64,000 nucleotides of DNA from a virus, in the IMG/VR virus record IMGVR_UViG_3300045950_000297, positions 1-64,000 of that record; one strand, 5' to 3'. Of this stretch, positions 14,833-21,676 are shown piece by piece. Position numbers and translations under genes: made by a program. Under the pieces are notes generated by a model. It was not told the origin of the DNA. It did no database searches and saw only the letters and a program-made list of their open reading frames with translations. Position 1 is the stretch's first letter, and each line of letters begins with the position of its first letter.

Positions 14833-15477
14833 TCATCTTTCCTCATTGTTGAGATTAGTATTCGTCAGGTTGGCACCGGTGAGGTCTGCGGCGTGCAGGT
14901 CTGCATTGGTGAGGTTAGCGTTGGTGAGGTTAGCGCGGTATAGGCAGGCGCCGACCAGGTTGGCGTCTCTCAGGTCTGTGTTGGTGAGATTAGCGTTGCT
15001 GAGGTTAGCTTCGCTGAGGTTTGCGCCAATGAGGTTGGTGCCTTCCAGGGTTGAGGCGTGCAGGTTTGCCCAGTGCAGGCTTGCGTTCTCCAGGTTGGCG
15101 TTGGTGAGGTCTGCCCCTTCGAGGTCTGCGCCGGTGAGGTTGGCGCCTTTGAGGTCTGCACCGCTGAGGTTGGCGCCTTCCAGACCTGTGCCGATCAGGT
15201 CGGCGTCGGTTAGATTGGCGCCTCTGAGGTCGACGCTGCCGAGTGTGGTACGGCGCAGGTCTGCGTTGGTCAGATCAGCGTGTGCCATGCTAAGACATGG
15301 GACGAGGCCGATGTCCCACGCCCACGATAGGTACCTTCGCAGCGGGGACCTCAGAATCTCCATCTGGGTATCAACAGTCCACTCGCCCTCCCACCCTTCC
15401 GGGTAGAGGGCATTGAATGCCTCGATGCCGGAGGGGCATGCGCCTCGTGCGGTCAGGTCGTGGCGTGTGATCTTCAC
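14833..15477 (-). CDS. Pentapeptide-repeat protein 2, 214 aa
   Basis: Same plan as protein 1: an N-terminal domain (MKITRHDLTARGACPSGIEA…, MEILRSPLRRYLSWAWDIGL) and about 28 pentapeptides such as ANLTNADLxGANL. A GTG start is read at 15477. The repeat coil contains many Asn-Leu-Thr units. Part of a four-member paralogous set; see findings. Confidence 0.87.
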   Translation of the reverse strand: MKITRHDLTARGACPSGIEAFNALYPEGWEGEWTVDTQMEILRSPLRRYLSWAWDIGLVPCLSMAHADLTNADLRRTTLGSVDLRGANLTDADLIGTGLEGANLSGADLKGANLTGADLEGADLTNANLENASLHWANLHASTLEGTNLIGANLSEANLSNANLTNTDLRDANLVGACLYRANLTNANLTNADLHAADLTGANLTNTNLNNEER

Positions 15478-15621
15478 TTTGTTCCGTTTCTCCCCTAAGG
15501 GGGGTATTGTAGATTGCCGTTTCGTGATCGTTTCTCGTTGGACGAGTCTGGTGGAGTTGCGGGTGTAAGCGCTAAGAGACTCCCCCCCTGGGCAAAGGGG
15601 GGGGCGTCGTCACGCACACGC
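15478..15621. other. Intergenic gap with hairpin and an 18-bp repeat
   Basis: It contains a C7/G7 hairpin at about 15583-15605 with no T-tract. It also contains GTTGCGGGTGTAAGCGCT at 15556-15573, which recurs exactly at 59778-59795. No gene seen. Confidence 0.45.
15556..15573 (+). repeat. 18-bp direct repeat, copy 1
   Basis: GTTGCGGGTGTAAGCGCT; the second copy is at 59778. The core TGTAAGCGCT resembles LacI-family operator halves. Confidence 0.5.
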
Positions 15622-15741
15622 TCACGCTTTGACGCAGAACGTATGCATGACGACGCCGTCGTGGCGCTCGACCCAGGAGTCGATGTCGAGGTCGATTCGG
15701 CGTCCGCAGCGGGGGCACACGTCCCACTGCTTGAGCGCCAC
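15622..15741 (-). CDS. Possible 39-residue zinc-ribbon protein
   Basis: The frame reads VALKQWDVCPRCGRRIDLDI then VMHTFCVKA, with CxxC and a distal His/Cys like other mini zinc ribbons here. The GTG start at 15741 lacks a good ribosome site but lies just after the ssb stop, so coupling is possible. The well-formed zinc motif is the main reason to call it. Confidence 0.5.
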   Translation of the reverse strand: MALKQWDVCPRCGRRIDLDIDSWVERHDGVVMHTFCVKA

Positions 15742-15760
15742 GATGCTGAAGTTTGGGAGG

Positions 15761-16168
15761 CTAGAACGGGAAAACTTCTTCTCCGTTCCCTGCCTCCCCG
15801 TTCCCTGCCCCGTTCCGTTCGCCCGGGCTGCCCAGGAACTTGATGGTCTCGACCGTCACCTCGAAAGATGCGCGGCTGTTGCCATCCTTGTCCGTCCAAA
15901 CACGCGGACCTCCGGTCGCCTTGTCCGGCTGCAGACGGCCCTCGATGTAGACCTGGCGCCCCTTGGCGAGGTATTGGTTGATGACTTCTGCAAGTTTCCG
16001 CCAGGCTACGCAGCGGAACCAGACGGTCTCCTCGCCCTGGCTGCCGTCGTTGTTCGTCCACCTGCGGTTCGTGGCCACTGAGAAGTTCACGACGGCGTCA
16101 CCTTGTGGTGTGTACTTCAACTCCGGGTCGTGCCCCAGATTGCCGATGATGGTCACCTTGTGGTACAT
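15761..16168 (-). CDS. ssb: Single-stranded DNA-binding protein
   Basis: A bacterial-type OB-fold SSB: MYHKVTIIGNLGHDPELKYT, FSVATNRRW, EETVWFRCVAWRKLAEVINQ, KGRQVYIEGRL, and the acidic tail EEVFPF that recruits partner proteins. It is 135 residues long, within the normal range, with a short Gly-rich linker. It protects ssDNA during replication and recombination with the prim-pol, DnaB and Sak4-like proteins also in this window. Confidence 0.95.
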   Translation of the reverse strand: MYHKVTIIGNLGHDPELKYTPQGDAVVNFSVATNRRWTNNDGSQGEETVWFRCVAWRKLAEVINQYLAKGRQVYIEGRLQPDKATGGPRVWTDKDGNSRASFEVTVETIKFLGSPGERNGAGNGEAGNGEEVFPF

Positions 16169-16182
16169 GATGCGAGCTCCTT

Positions 16183-16692
16183 TTAGATAATGTGGGCGGT
16201 CGGCCTGAAGCCTGACGCCCGGAGTTCCTGCATTGCCCGGCCCGCCTCACGGCGGTCCCGGACGGGCCGTTTGTGGACCGTCTCCCCGTCGGTCCACTGG
16301 ATAATGATGGTGGGCGTGGCCGTCGTGACGGCCACTTTCGTGGCGACGCCGGCCGCCTTTGCCCGGGCGACCAATTCCCGGGCCTTTGCCCACGTGGTGG
16401 GCCGGTCTGGGCCGATGGAGCGCTGGCCGGTGCTGGCCTCGCTCTGCCAATGAAGGACGACCCTCCCCCGGGAGAAGGGAAGGTCGCGCACGAGTGCTCG
16501 CACGGCTAACATGTGCTTGCACTCGTTCCCTGCCAGGTGGTCTTGGCAGGTGCAGGATGTTGGAGTCACCTGGTAGCGGGCCTGGCCGGTGCCCGCCACT
16601 ACGTAGTGTGGGTTTTCCTCAGTTGGGTAACTGACGACTTTGCCCGCCCGGACTACCTGGCGGGCGCGGTTGATGCGGGCCTGGTCAGTCAT
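16183..16692 (-). CDS. SWIM zinc-finger protein, 169 aa
   Basis: Residues ~45-70 (SCTCQDHLAGNECKHMLAVR) are a SWIM motif, CxC-n-CxH, which binds zinc and mediates DNA or protein contacts. The C-terminal half (IIIQWTDGETVHKRPVRDRR…) is basic. Start MTDQARINRA is chosen since its ATG overlaps a mini-gene stop (ATGA). It lies immediately upstream of ssb in the same operon and could be a recombination or repair accessory. Confidence 0.8.
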   Translation of the reverse strand: MTDQARINRARQVVRAGKVVSYPTEENPHYVVAGTGQARYQVTPTSCTCQDHLAGNECKHMLAVRALVRDLPFSRGRVVLHWQSEASTGQRSIGPDRPTTWAKARELVARAKAAGVATKVAVTTATPTIIIQWTDGETVHKRPVRDRREAGRAMQELRASGFRPTAHII

Positions 16693-16775
16693 CCCCGGTA
16701 CCCACAGTTCGGGCACCGGGTGACCCACCCGAAGGTCTCGTGCCCGCAGAACGGGCACACCCTGAATAGAAACAT
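16689..16775 (-). CDS. 28-residue zinc-ribbon mini-protein
   Basis: MFLFRVCPFCGHETFGWVTR then CPNCGYRG is a complete miniature two-knuckle zinc ribbon. AAGGAG lies 8 nt upstream and the TGA overlaps the SWIM gene start. The sequence is too well formed to be chance; role unknown. Confidence 0.7.
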   Translation of the reverse strand: MFLFRVCPFCGHETFGWVTRCPNCGYRG

Positions 16776-16844
16776 CTTCCTCTCCTTGTTGGTGGGGCGA
16801 AGCGGGGGAGACCCTCTGCTCCGCCCCCGATTTGGGATTGAAGT

Positions 16845-17519
16845 CTACCTGACCAGCGATAAGTCCACGCCGGTCAGGTTGGCGCCCTCGAGGTTGGCAT
16901 GGTCTATGTTAGCACCATCCAACCTTGCGCCCGCCAGGTCGGCGCCGGCCAGGTCGGCCCTACTCAGGTCCGCCCTGACCAGGGTGGCGCCGCGCAGGTT
17001 GGCCCCCTCCAGGTTGGCGTGCTCCATGCGGGACTCCGCCAGGTTGGCCCGCCTGAGGTTAGCCTGCCTGAGGTTAGCGCCTCCCAGGATGACCCCGCGC
17101 AGGCTGGCGCCGGTCAGGTTTGTGCCCTCCAGGTTGGCCCACTGGAGGTTGGCCACCTCCAGGTGGGCGCCCTCCAGGTTGGCCCCCTTGAGGTCCGCGC
17201 TGGCCAGGCGTGCCCCGACCAGGCGTGCCCGCCTGAGGTTGGCACCCTGCAGGTGGGCGCCCGCCAGGTCGGCGCCGGCCAGGTCGGCATCGCTCAGATT
17301 GGCGCCGGTCAGCCCCGCCCTGGTCATCGACCAGAGCGGAATGAGACCGCGCCTCCATGCCCGCCCAAGCCACCTGCGGAGGGGCGTGCGTAGAAGTTCG
17401 AGCTGCTGCGCCCGGGTCCATTCGAGCACAGCAACGCCACTTGGGAATGCCTCCAGGAAGACTTCTATGCCCTCCTGGCATGCTTCCATGGCCTCTAGGT
17501 CTGCAAGCGTTATTCTCAC
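16845..17519 (-). CDS. Pentapeptide-repeat protein 3, 224 aa
   Basis: The N-terminal domain MRITLADLEAMEACQEGIEV…LEWTRAQQLELLRTPLRRWL…GLIPLWSM is followed by about 30 pentapeptides (GANLxxADLxxAHL). GTG start at 17519 after AGGAG. Codons are more G/C-rich than in proteins 1, 2 and 4, suggesting divergence after duplication. Belongs to the paralogous set of four. Confidence 0.87.
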   Translation of the reverse strand: MRITLADLEAMEACQEGIEVFLEAFPSGVAVLEWTRAQQLELLRTPLRRWLGRAWRRGLIPLWSMTRAGLTGANLSDADLAGADLAGAHLQGANLRRARLVGARLASADLKGANLEGAHLEVANLQWANLEGTNLTGASLRGVILGGANLRQANLRRANLAESRMEHANLEGANLRGATLVRADLSRADLAGADLAGARLDGANIDHANLEGANLTGVDLSLVR

Positions 17520-17621
17520 TTGGGTTCTCCTGCGAGTTTAGGGGGCTTGCCCAAGCCCCACTCCATGGGTTAAAAAGGGGGGTGGGGCGGCCCCATGCTG
17601 TCGCACAGGGCCAGGCTACGC
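17520..17621. terminator. Weak terminator-like hairpins, leftward
   Basis: On the minus strand GGGGCCGCCCC is followed by ACCCCCC and T5 (about 17573-17600), then a perfect GGGGCTT-GGGC-AAGCCCC stem (17543-17560). The first may end transcription from the 100-residue gene. Confidence 0.4.
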
Positions 17622-17924
17622 CTACCAGGACGCCACGTCCGCCTCCTCGGCGGCAGCGTCCGCGTCGGGGTCGTACTCCCGACGCACCGCCGCTGAAGCC
17701 GACACTCCACCCGCTGCCTGAATGGCGTCGGCGAGAGTGTCGGACTTCTGGCCGTATACCTCTGCTCGGTGCGCCGACTCTGCCGCACCAAGCGCCGAGT
17801 TCGCCTTAGCCCAGGCGCTGATATGCCCGGGCTTGGCAAAGTCACAACCGGGACACACAACAACAGTGCCCCAATTGCGAGATTCCTCACGCAGTTCGTG
17901 CCCGCAGCGGCACACCTTATCCAT
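17622..17924 (-). CDS. Zinc-ribbon protein with acidic tail, 100 aa
   Basis: Starts MDKVCRCGHELREESRNWGT after GGGAGGG. Two CxC(G)/CxxC knuckles (CRC about 5-7, CPGC about 28-31) form a zinc ribbon; then comes an Ala-rich helix and an acidic C-terminus (DPDADAAAEEADVASW). A frame extending further upstream is rejected for lack of a ribosome site. Function unknown. Confidence 0.65.
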   Translation of the reverse strand: MDKVCRCGHELREESRNWGTVVVCPGCDFAKPGHISAWAKANSALGAAESAHRAEVYGQKSDTLADAIQAAGGVSASAAVRREYDPDADAAAEEADVASW

Positions 17925-18176
17925 TTCGCCCTCCCAGCCGGCATTGTTGTGTGTGTGGGGACTAGGGCATTCACCCCACTGTGCGGCCAAGGTCCTCGCT
18001 GTGCGCGATGCCGCTTTGTCGTGGTTTACAGGCCACGCCCCGAATTGACGCCGCCCCCGCCTCACTGCGGCGTCGTGCGGGCTTGTGCTGGTGCGCACAG
18101 GCCCCGCTCCCTTTGAAACTGCCACTTCGACCGATAGCACCGTCGTGGTATGTTCACTTCTTATGATACTCAAGAC
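17925..18176 (-). ncRNA. Possible structured RNA or leader region
   Basis: Gene-free 250 bp with several stems when read leftward: GACGCCGC/GCGGCGTC (8 bp, 18047-18074), GTGGGG/CCCCAC (17955-17979), CGTGG/CCACG (18020-18037) and an imperfect 12-bp stem at 18077-18107. Only a weak promoter (TTGAGT, 17, TACCAC) is seen. G+C is high, so some pairing is expected by chance. Confidence 0.3.
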
Positions 18177-18848
18177 CTACTTTAACCCCCTCACACAAGA
18201 CAGGTCTCCAGGAATTGGAAGCATCTTCCTCGCCTTTGTTAGTCGAGCGAGGCGGGTTTGTCCCAATTGGCTACCTGACAGGTCGGCGCCTTCCAGGTCA
18301 GCGCCACTCAGGTTGGCATTGGTGAGATTGGCCCAGCTGAGGTTGGCGCCTCTGAGGTCTGCATCGATGAGATTAGCGTTGCTGAGGTCGGCACCGATGA
18401 GGTTGGTCCAACTGAGGTTGGCGTCTGTCAACCTGGCGTTGGTGAGGTTAGCCTCACTCAGGTTGGCGCGGGTGAGGTTGGCCCTCACCAACCTGGCGTT
18501 GGTGAGATTAGCACCACGTAGGTTGGCATTGGTGAAGTTGGTACCCACCAGGCGAGCGCCCCTCAGGTTGACGCCCTCCAGGTTAGCGCCAGCGAGGTTC
18601 GCTCCCTCCAGGTCGGCACCACTGAGGTCTGTTCTGCTCAGGTCCACCCTGGCCATGGACCAGAGTGGAATGAGACCGTTTGTCCACGCCCATCCTATCC
18701 ACCGGCGGAGGGGTGTTTTGAGGATGTCGAGTTGCTGTGCCCTGGTCCACTCAAGCGCGGCAATCCCGTTTGGAAACTCGTCCAGGAAGTCGTCAATGCC
18801 TTCATGGCAGACGTCTAATTCTTTCAGGTCATCAATAGTTATTTTCAT
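18177..18848 (-). CDS. Pentapeptide-repeat protein 4, 223 aa
   Basis: MKITIDDLKELDVCHEGIDD…ALEWTRAQQLDILKTPLRRW…GLIPLWSMARVDL, then about 25 pentapeptides and a basic tail. The N-terminal domain is closest to that of protein 3. Its ATG lies inside the end of the 243-residue gene (17-nt overlap). First in transcription order of the four paralogues. Confidence 0.87.
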   Translation of the reverse strand: MKITIDDLKELDVCHEGIDDFLDEFPNGIAALEWTRAQQLDILKTPLRRWIGWAWTNGLIPLWSMARVDLSRTDLSGADLEGANLAGANLEGVNLRGARLVGTNFTNANLRGANLTNARLVRANLTRANLSEANLTNARLTDANLSWTNLIGADLSNANLIDADLRGANLSWANLTNANLSGADLEGADLSGSQLGQTRLARLTKARKMLPIPGDLSCVRGLK

Positions 18849-19563
18849 AGAATTGGTAAGGGTCTTCGATCCCCATGAAGGTGCTGAGTTTGCGGATGAG
18901 GTCATTGATGTCTGCTATTGGGAAGAGGCGCACGTTGTTGATGAGTGGGCCGTTTTGGGTTGTGATATCGAAGCGTGGGATGGAGTCGGTGATGTTGTCA
19001 TCCCAGTAGAACTTGACTCCGTTGTGTTCCATCCTTTGGCGGCGTTGTTTGTCTGTGTGGTTTCTGCGTGTTTCCAGGGGTGGGCGGTCGGGTATTGGGC
19101 CGCGGTAGGCGTGGATGCCGTGGATGGTGATATCCTGTCCTTTGAGGATGACCAGGATGTCGATTTTGTCTTGCATGTCTACGTAGAGGTCATAGAGCAC
19201 TATGGTGTTGCGTATTTGGCGTCGGTGTTCCAGGGCTTCTTTGAGGCAGCAGTACAGGTACAGTTCGGCGATGCCGATCTCCCAGAGGACTGATATGCGG
19301 AAGTCCATTTGGGGGGTTTTGTAGTGGGGGAGGAGGTGTTGTGTGTTGTATCCGGCCTCGATGTTTTCGCGGAAGACTCTGATGAGGTCTGTGTGGGTGG
19401 GCAGTGTGTATCTGGCCATGGCTTTGGTTGTGACTGAGGCGAAGAGCATGCGCCAGGAGGGGAGGGGCAGTTGCCAGACTTCATCGGATGAGGTACCTGG
19501 GCGGTGGTAGGTGGGGAGGGCGGTGAGTTGTTTGAGGAACTTTTCGCGCAGCATGTCGATCAT
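18832..19563 (-). CDS. Hypothetical protein, possible PD-(D/E)xK-like nuclease, 243 aa
   Basis: The N-terminal half is helical. The central part VLYDLYVDMQDKIDILVILK then GIHAYRGP resembles the Asp-hydrophobic-strand core of PD-(D/E)xK-like folds (D…KIDILV), followed by an Arg/Lys-rich helix. A canonical (E/Q)xK is not seen, so an inactive or divergent member is possible. The call stays as unknown with a weak nuclease hint. Confidence 0.55.
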   Translation of the reverse strand: MIDMLREKFLKQLTALPTYHRPGTSSDEVWQLPLPSWRMLFASVTTKAMARYTLPTHTDLIRVFRENIEAGYNTQHLLPHYKTPQMDFRISVLWEIGIAELYLYCCLKEALEHRRQIRNTIVLYDLYVDMQDKIDILVILKGQDITIHGIHAYRGPIPDRPPLETRRNHTDKQRRQRMEHNGVKFYWDDNITDSIPRFDITTQNGPLINNVRLFPIADINDLIRKLSTFMGIEDPYQFYENNY

Positions 19564-19574
19564 CGGGTTTCGCC

Positions 19575-19603
19575 TTGACTATTTCGTGTGTAGGGTGTAT
19601 TTT
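19575..19603 (+). promoter_or_regulatory. Sigma-70-like promoter for the membrane mini-gene
   Basis: TTGACT (19575-19580), 17 bp, TATTTT (19598-19603), upstream of a rightward 39-residue gene. Confidence 0.55.
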
Positions 19604-19626
19604 CTCTGCATTCAAGGAGGCGCATC

Positions 19627-19746
19627 ATGGACGATGACAAGATTGTCAAGGGCAAGTTTGCTCGCCCCCTGGCTTTCGTGGCCATCATTATCTTTGGTCT
19701 CTACGTGATCGGGATGATCTATGTGCTAAGCCGCGCTCCTATTTGA
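19627..19746 (+). CDS. 39-residue single-helix membrane protein, rightward
   Basis: MDDDKIVKGKFARPLAFVAI… continues as one long transmembrane helix (about residues 14-33). A perfect AAGGAGG lies 7 nt upstream and a promoter 24 nt before that. It stands alone on the plus strand inside the leftward early block, and its stop overlaps the convergent 73-residue gene. A dedicated promoter suggests independent timing, for example superinfection exclusion or membrane sensing; this is inference. Confidence 0.7.
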   Translation: MDDDKIVKGKFARPLAFVAIIIFGLYVIGMIYVLSRAPI

Positions 19747-19960
19747 GATTTGCGTTCAGCCACCAGCCAAGTGCGGCGATGATCTCGCGCGCCGTATTGA
19801 TGCCCACCTGTTGGCGTCTGGTGGTGCGATAGGCCAGGGTGTTGCTCAACTCGATGGCCATGCGGTTGATTGATGGGGTGGCGCACTTTGCAAGGGTTTC
19901 ATTGACCAGCGCCTCGCGCTCACGCGCCGGGAGATTCTGCAGTGTCTTCGTGTAACCCAT
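19739..19960 (-). CDS. Hypothetical protein, 73 aa
   Basis: Starts MGYTKTLQNLPAREREALVN after AGGAG. All-helical (NETLAKCATPSINRMAIELS). No family recognised. Confidence 0.6.
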   Translation of the reverse strand: MGYTKTLQNLPAREREALVNETLAKCATPSINRMAIELSNTLAYRTTRRQQVGINTAREIIAALGWWLNANLK

Positions 19961-19968
19961 CTTTCTCC

Positions 19969-20514
19969 TCACTGGCTGGCATTCCACGGGGTGAACTCGT
20001 CGATCATGTCCGGGGTGGGGAATGTTCCGGTGAACGGCATGGCCCGGTCGTCGATGTAGACGTGGGCGCCGGTCTTGACAACGGGGTAGCTCAACTTGTC
20101 CGTGTCAGTCAGCCCGTTCCGGCGCAGCCACATGATCACGGCGACCCGTCCAAGTGGGTCGGTGCACCGGGCACTGAAGATGCTGACAGTAAAACGCTGG
20201 TCGGCTAACAACTCCTTCAACCACTCGATCGCCCCCGGAACTGGGGGAGCGGGGAGATTGCTCGCTCCCTCCCAGGGTCCCGAGTAGAGCACCCCATCGA
20301 AGTCAACCATGACCCGTTTGGGCATCGGGGGGACGGCCCGATCATTGAGCTGCCCCCCCAGTTGAAGCAGCATGGCAAGTACCCGGCCAGCCACCCAGTA
20401 GTCTGCATAGTGGTCGGTGTCCGCATTCTGAAGGCGCATCGCAATGTCCATGTAGTGAAATGGACGGCCTCCCACTTCAGCGTACAGGGCGTCGAAAGCC
20501 TGGGCCTTGTCCAT
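19969..20514 (-). CDS. HAD-superfamily phosphatase, 181 aa
   Basis: Contains the HAD signature motifs in order: VMVDFDGVLYS (nucleophile Asp71, Asp73), SIFSARC (motif II Ser114), Lys147, and VYIDDRAMPF (Asp155-Asp156). About 65 helical residues precede the catalytic domain. The fold resembles phage polynucleotide-kinase phosphatase domains and 5'-nucleotidases, so the likely substrate is a nucleotide or DNA/RNA end phosphate. Start overlaps the previous stop as TAATG. Confidence 0.82.
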   Translation of the reverse strand: MDKAQAFDALYAEVGGRPFHYMDIAMRLQNADTDHYADYWVAGRVLAMLLQLGGQLNDRAVPPMPKRVMVDFDGVLYSGPWEGASNLPAPPVPGAIEWLKELLADQRFTVSIFSARCTDPLGRVAVIMWLRRNGLTDTDKLSYPVVKTGAHVYIDDRAMPFTGTFPTPDMIDEFTPWNASQ

Positions 20515-20825
20515 TAGATCTGCGCCGCCTCCGCGATGAACTTGTCACGCACTGCCTGGGGTAACGACTCCCAGGGAGTGGGGTTGCTGATGGCAAACTG
20601 GGCGGATGGCACGATCACCCGGTCCCTGTTGGAGTTGGGGGGGCAGGACTCGACGAACTCCCGCAGCATGCGACAGTGGAAGTCGTACAGCCGAGATGGG
20701 GTTGTGGGCATCTGGGGGGCGACTTCTCCGAAGAGGGTCTCTTCTTCCTGGAGGACGATTTCTTCCTTCTGGGGGGCGACCCCTTCCTCCTGAGGGATGA
20801 TTTCTTCTGATTTGGGACGTGGCAT
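20514..20825 (-). CDS. Hypothetical protein with Glu-rich N-terminus, 103 aa
   Basis: Starts MPRPKSEEIIPQEEGVAPQK after AGGAGG. A repetitive acidic segment (QEEGVAPQKEEIVLQEEET) precedes a folded part. No family recognised. Confidence 0.6.
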   Translation of the reverse strand: MPRPKSEEIIPQEEGVAPQKEEIVLQEEETLFGEVAPQMPTTPSRLYDFHCRMLREFVESCPPNSNRDRVIVPSAQFAISNPTPWESLPQAVRDKFIAEAAQI

Positions 20826-20859
20826 TAGTAGCCTCCTGCCTGGAATGTTGGGATGATGA

Positions 20860-21099
20860 TCACTCTTCGATGCGTTCTCGACGAGAACGCTTGGGCGCTG
20901 CGACGGCTGCGTTGCTGTCCAGAGACAGCTCCAACGCCGCGCAGATAGCCTCGAACTCTTCACGCTGGTCAGCCCGGACGTTAACCGAGACGGCGATGGA
21001 ATCACCCATGTCGATCACATTGATGGGGCGACGTTCCATCTTGACCAAGGCGGTCAGAGTCTGCATAATTTGCGACTTGACGGGATAGAATGTGAACAT
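20860..21099 (-). CDS. Hypothetical protein, 79 aa
   Basis: MFTFYPVKSQIMQTLTALVK… with a beta-strand pair (SIAVSVNVRADQREEFEAI) and a basic C-terminus (KRSRRERIEE). The last codons are written over a perfect copy of the dispersed palindrome (20874-20888). Confidence 0.6.
   Translation of the reverse strand: MFTFYPVKSQIMQTLTALVKMERRPINVIDMGDSIAVSVNVRADQREEFEAICAALELSLDSNAAVAAPKRSRRERIEE
20874..20888. promoter_or_regulatory. Dispersed 15-bp palindrome, perfect copy
   Basis: GTTCTCGACGAGAAC at the 3' end of the 79-residue gene, in a frame reading SRRER rather than VLVEN. Confidence 0.7.
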
Positions 21100-21113
21100 G
21101 GCGACCTCCTTTC

Positions 21114-21542
21114 CTACAGAATATTCCTCTCTCTCAAGAGGGCGACCACTTCATCCAGCACAGCCCGCTCCTCAGGAGTACCGGACTGCATGATCACAGC
21201 CAATCTCTCTAGAGCGAGTTGCGCGGGCGGGGGTTCGTACAGCGGCCAGATGCCCCTCTTGACCAAGAGGGCAATCAGAGCATAGTCGGCCAGATCGAGG
21301 AGCGTATCCTCCTCAGATTCGTCGACGAGCGGGTTGGCGATACCATTAACCACCAGGTTCCACATTCGTCGCATCTTGTCTGACATACGCAGATTGACAC
21401 CGACATAGCCCCCGATGGCTATGTTATCTGCTCCATAGCTGCGCTGCTTGACCTTGAACAGGTCGAAAAGCTGTTGCAGATTCTCAGCCATCTCACGTTC
21501 AAGATTGATGTCGCCAGATGACCCATCGATATCAAGTTGCAT
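21114..21542 (-). CDS. DUF1599 / Nmad1-like protein, 142 aa
   Basis: KQRSYGADNIAIGGYVGVNL, then RMSDKMRRMWNLV and DESEEDTLLDLADYALIALL, is the DUF1599 (nucleotide-modification-associated domain 1) pattern, an all-alpha family related to nucleotide pyrophosphohydrolases, with Glu/Asp metal ligands in EDTLLDLADY. It could tune nucleotide pools. ATG at 21542 is 25 nt after the -10 box of the early leftward promoter, with AGGAG in between, so it is the first gene of the early operon. Confidence 0.75.
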   Translation of the reverse strand: MQLDIDGSSGDINLEREMAENLQQLFDLFKVKQRSYGADNIAIGGYVGVNLRMSDKMRRMWNLVVNGIANPLVDESEEDTLLDLADYALIALLVKRGIWPLYEPPPAQLALERLAVIMQSGTPEERAVLDEVVALLRERNIL

Positions 21543-21566
21543 ACCACTCTCCTGTTGTTGTGTTGT

Positions 21567-21595
21567 ATCATATACGAACCACTTGGTTTTGTCAA
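21567..21595 (-). promoter_or_regulatory. Early leftward promoter
   Basis: Minus strand TTGACA (21595-21590), 17 bp, TATGAT (21572-21567). AACCACTTGGTT (21577-21588) lies in its spacer, ideally placed for repression. Confidence 0.75.
21577..21588. promoter_or_regulatory. Operator-like palindrome
   Basis: AACC-ACTT-GGTT inside the spacer of the early leftward promoter. Confidence 0.6.
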
Positions 21596-21601
21596 GTCCC
21601 C

Positions 21602-21616
21602 AACCGCCTGGTTGAC
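21602..21616. promoter_or_regulatory. Operator-like palindrome
   Basis: AACC-GCCT-GGTTGAC, overlapping the -35 box of the rightward late promoter. Confidence 0.6.
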
Positions 21617-21640
21617 AAGCAAACCGGAGATGTGTTATAC
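21612..21640 (+). promoter_or_regulatory. Rightward promoter of the lysis/packaging operon
   Basis: TTGACA (21612-21617), 17 bp, TTATAC (21635-21640). Divergent from the early promoter; both share the operator cluster. Confidence 0.75.
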
Positions 21641-21676
21641 TCTTGGTGTGGACCACATATCAAAAGGAGATCTCCA

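Noticed and set aside
13865-15477. Regularly spaced 15-bp units that could suggest a CRISPR or minisatellite array
   Set aside because: The period is exactly five codons of pentapeptide repeats. There are no constant repeats with unique spacers of 25-40 bp and no cas genes.
15495-16061. Leftward 188-codon ORF overlapping ssb
   Set aside because: Out of frame with ssb, Ser/Arg/Gly-rich, with no start signal. The true frames there are ssb and a short zinc-ribbon frame.
13865-18848. Long rightward ORFs rich in Arg, Leu, Ala and Pro opposite the pentapeptide-repeat genes (e.g. near 14696-15406, 16513-17541, 18085-19293)
   Set aside because: They are antisense shadows of the GCx-AAC/GAC-CTG repeat DNA, with tandem low-complexity peptides, no ribosome sites and no family resemblance.
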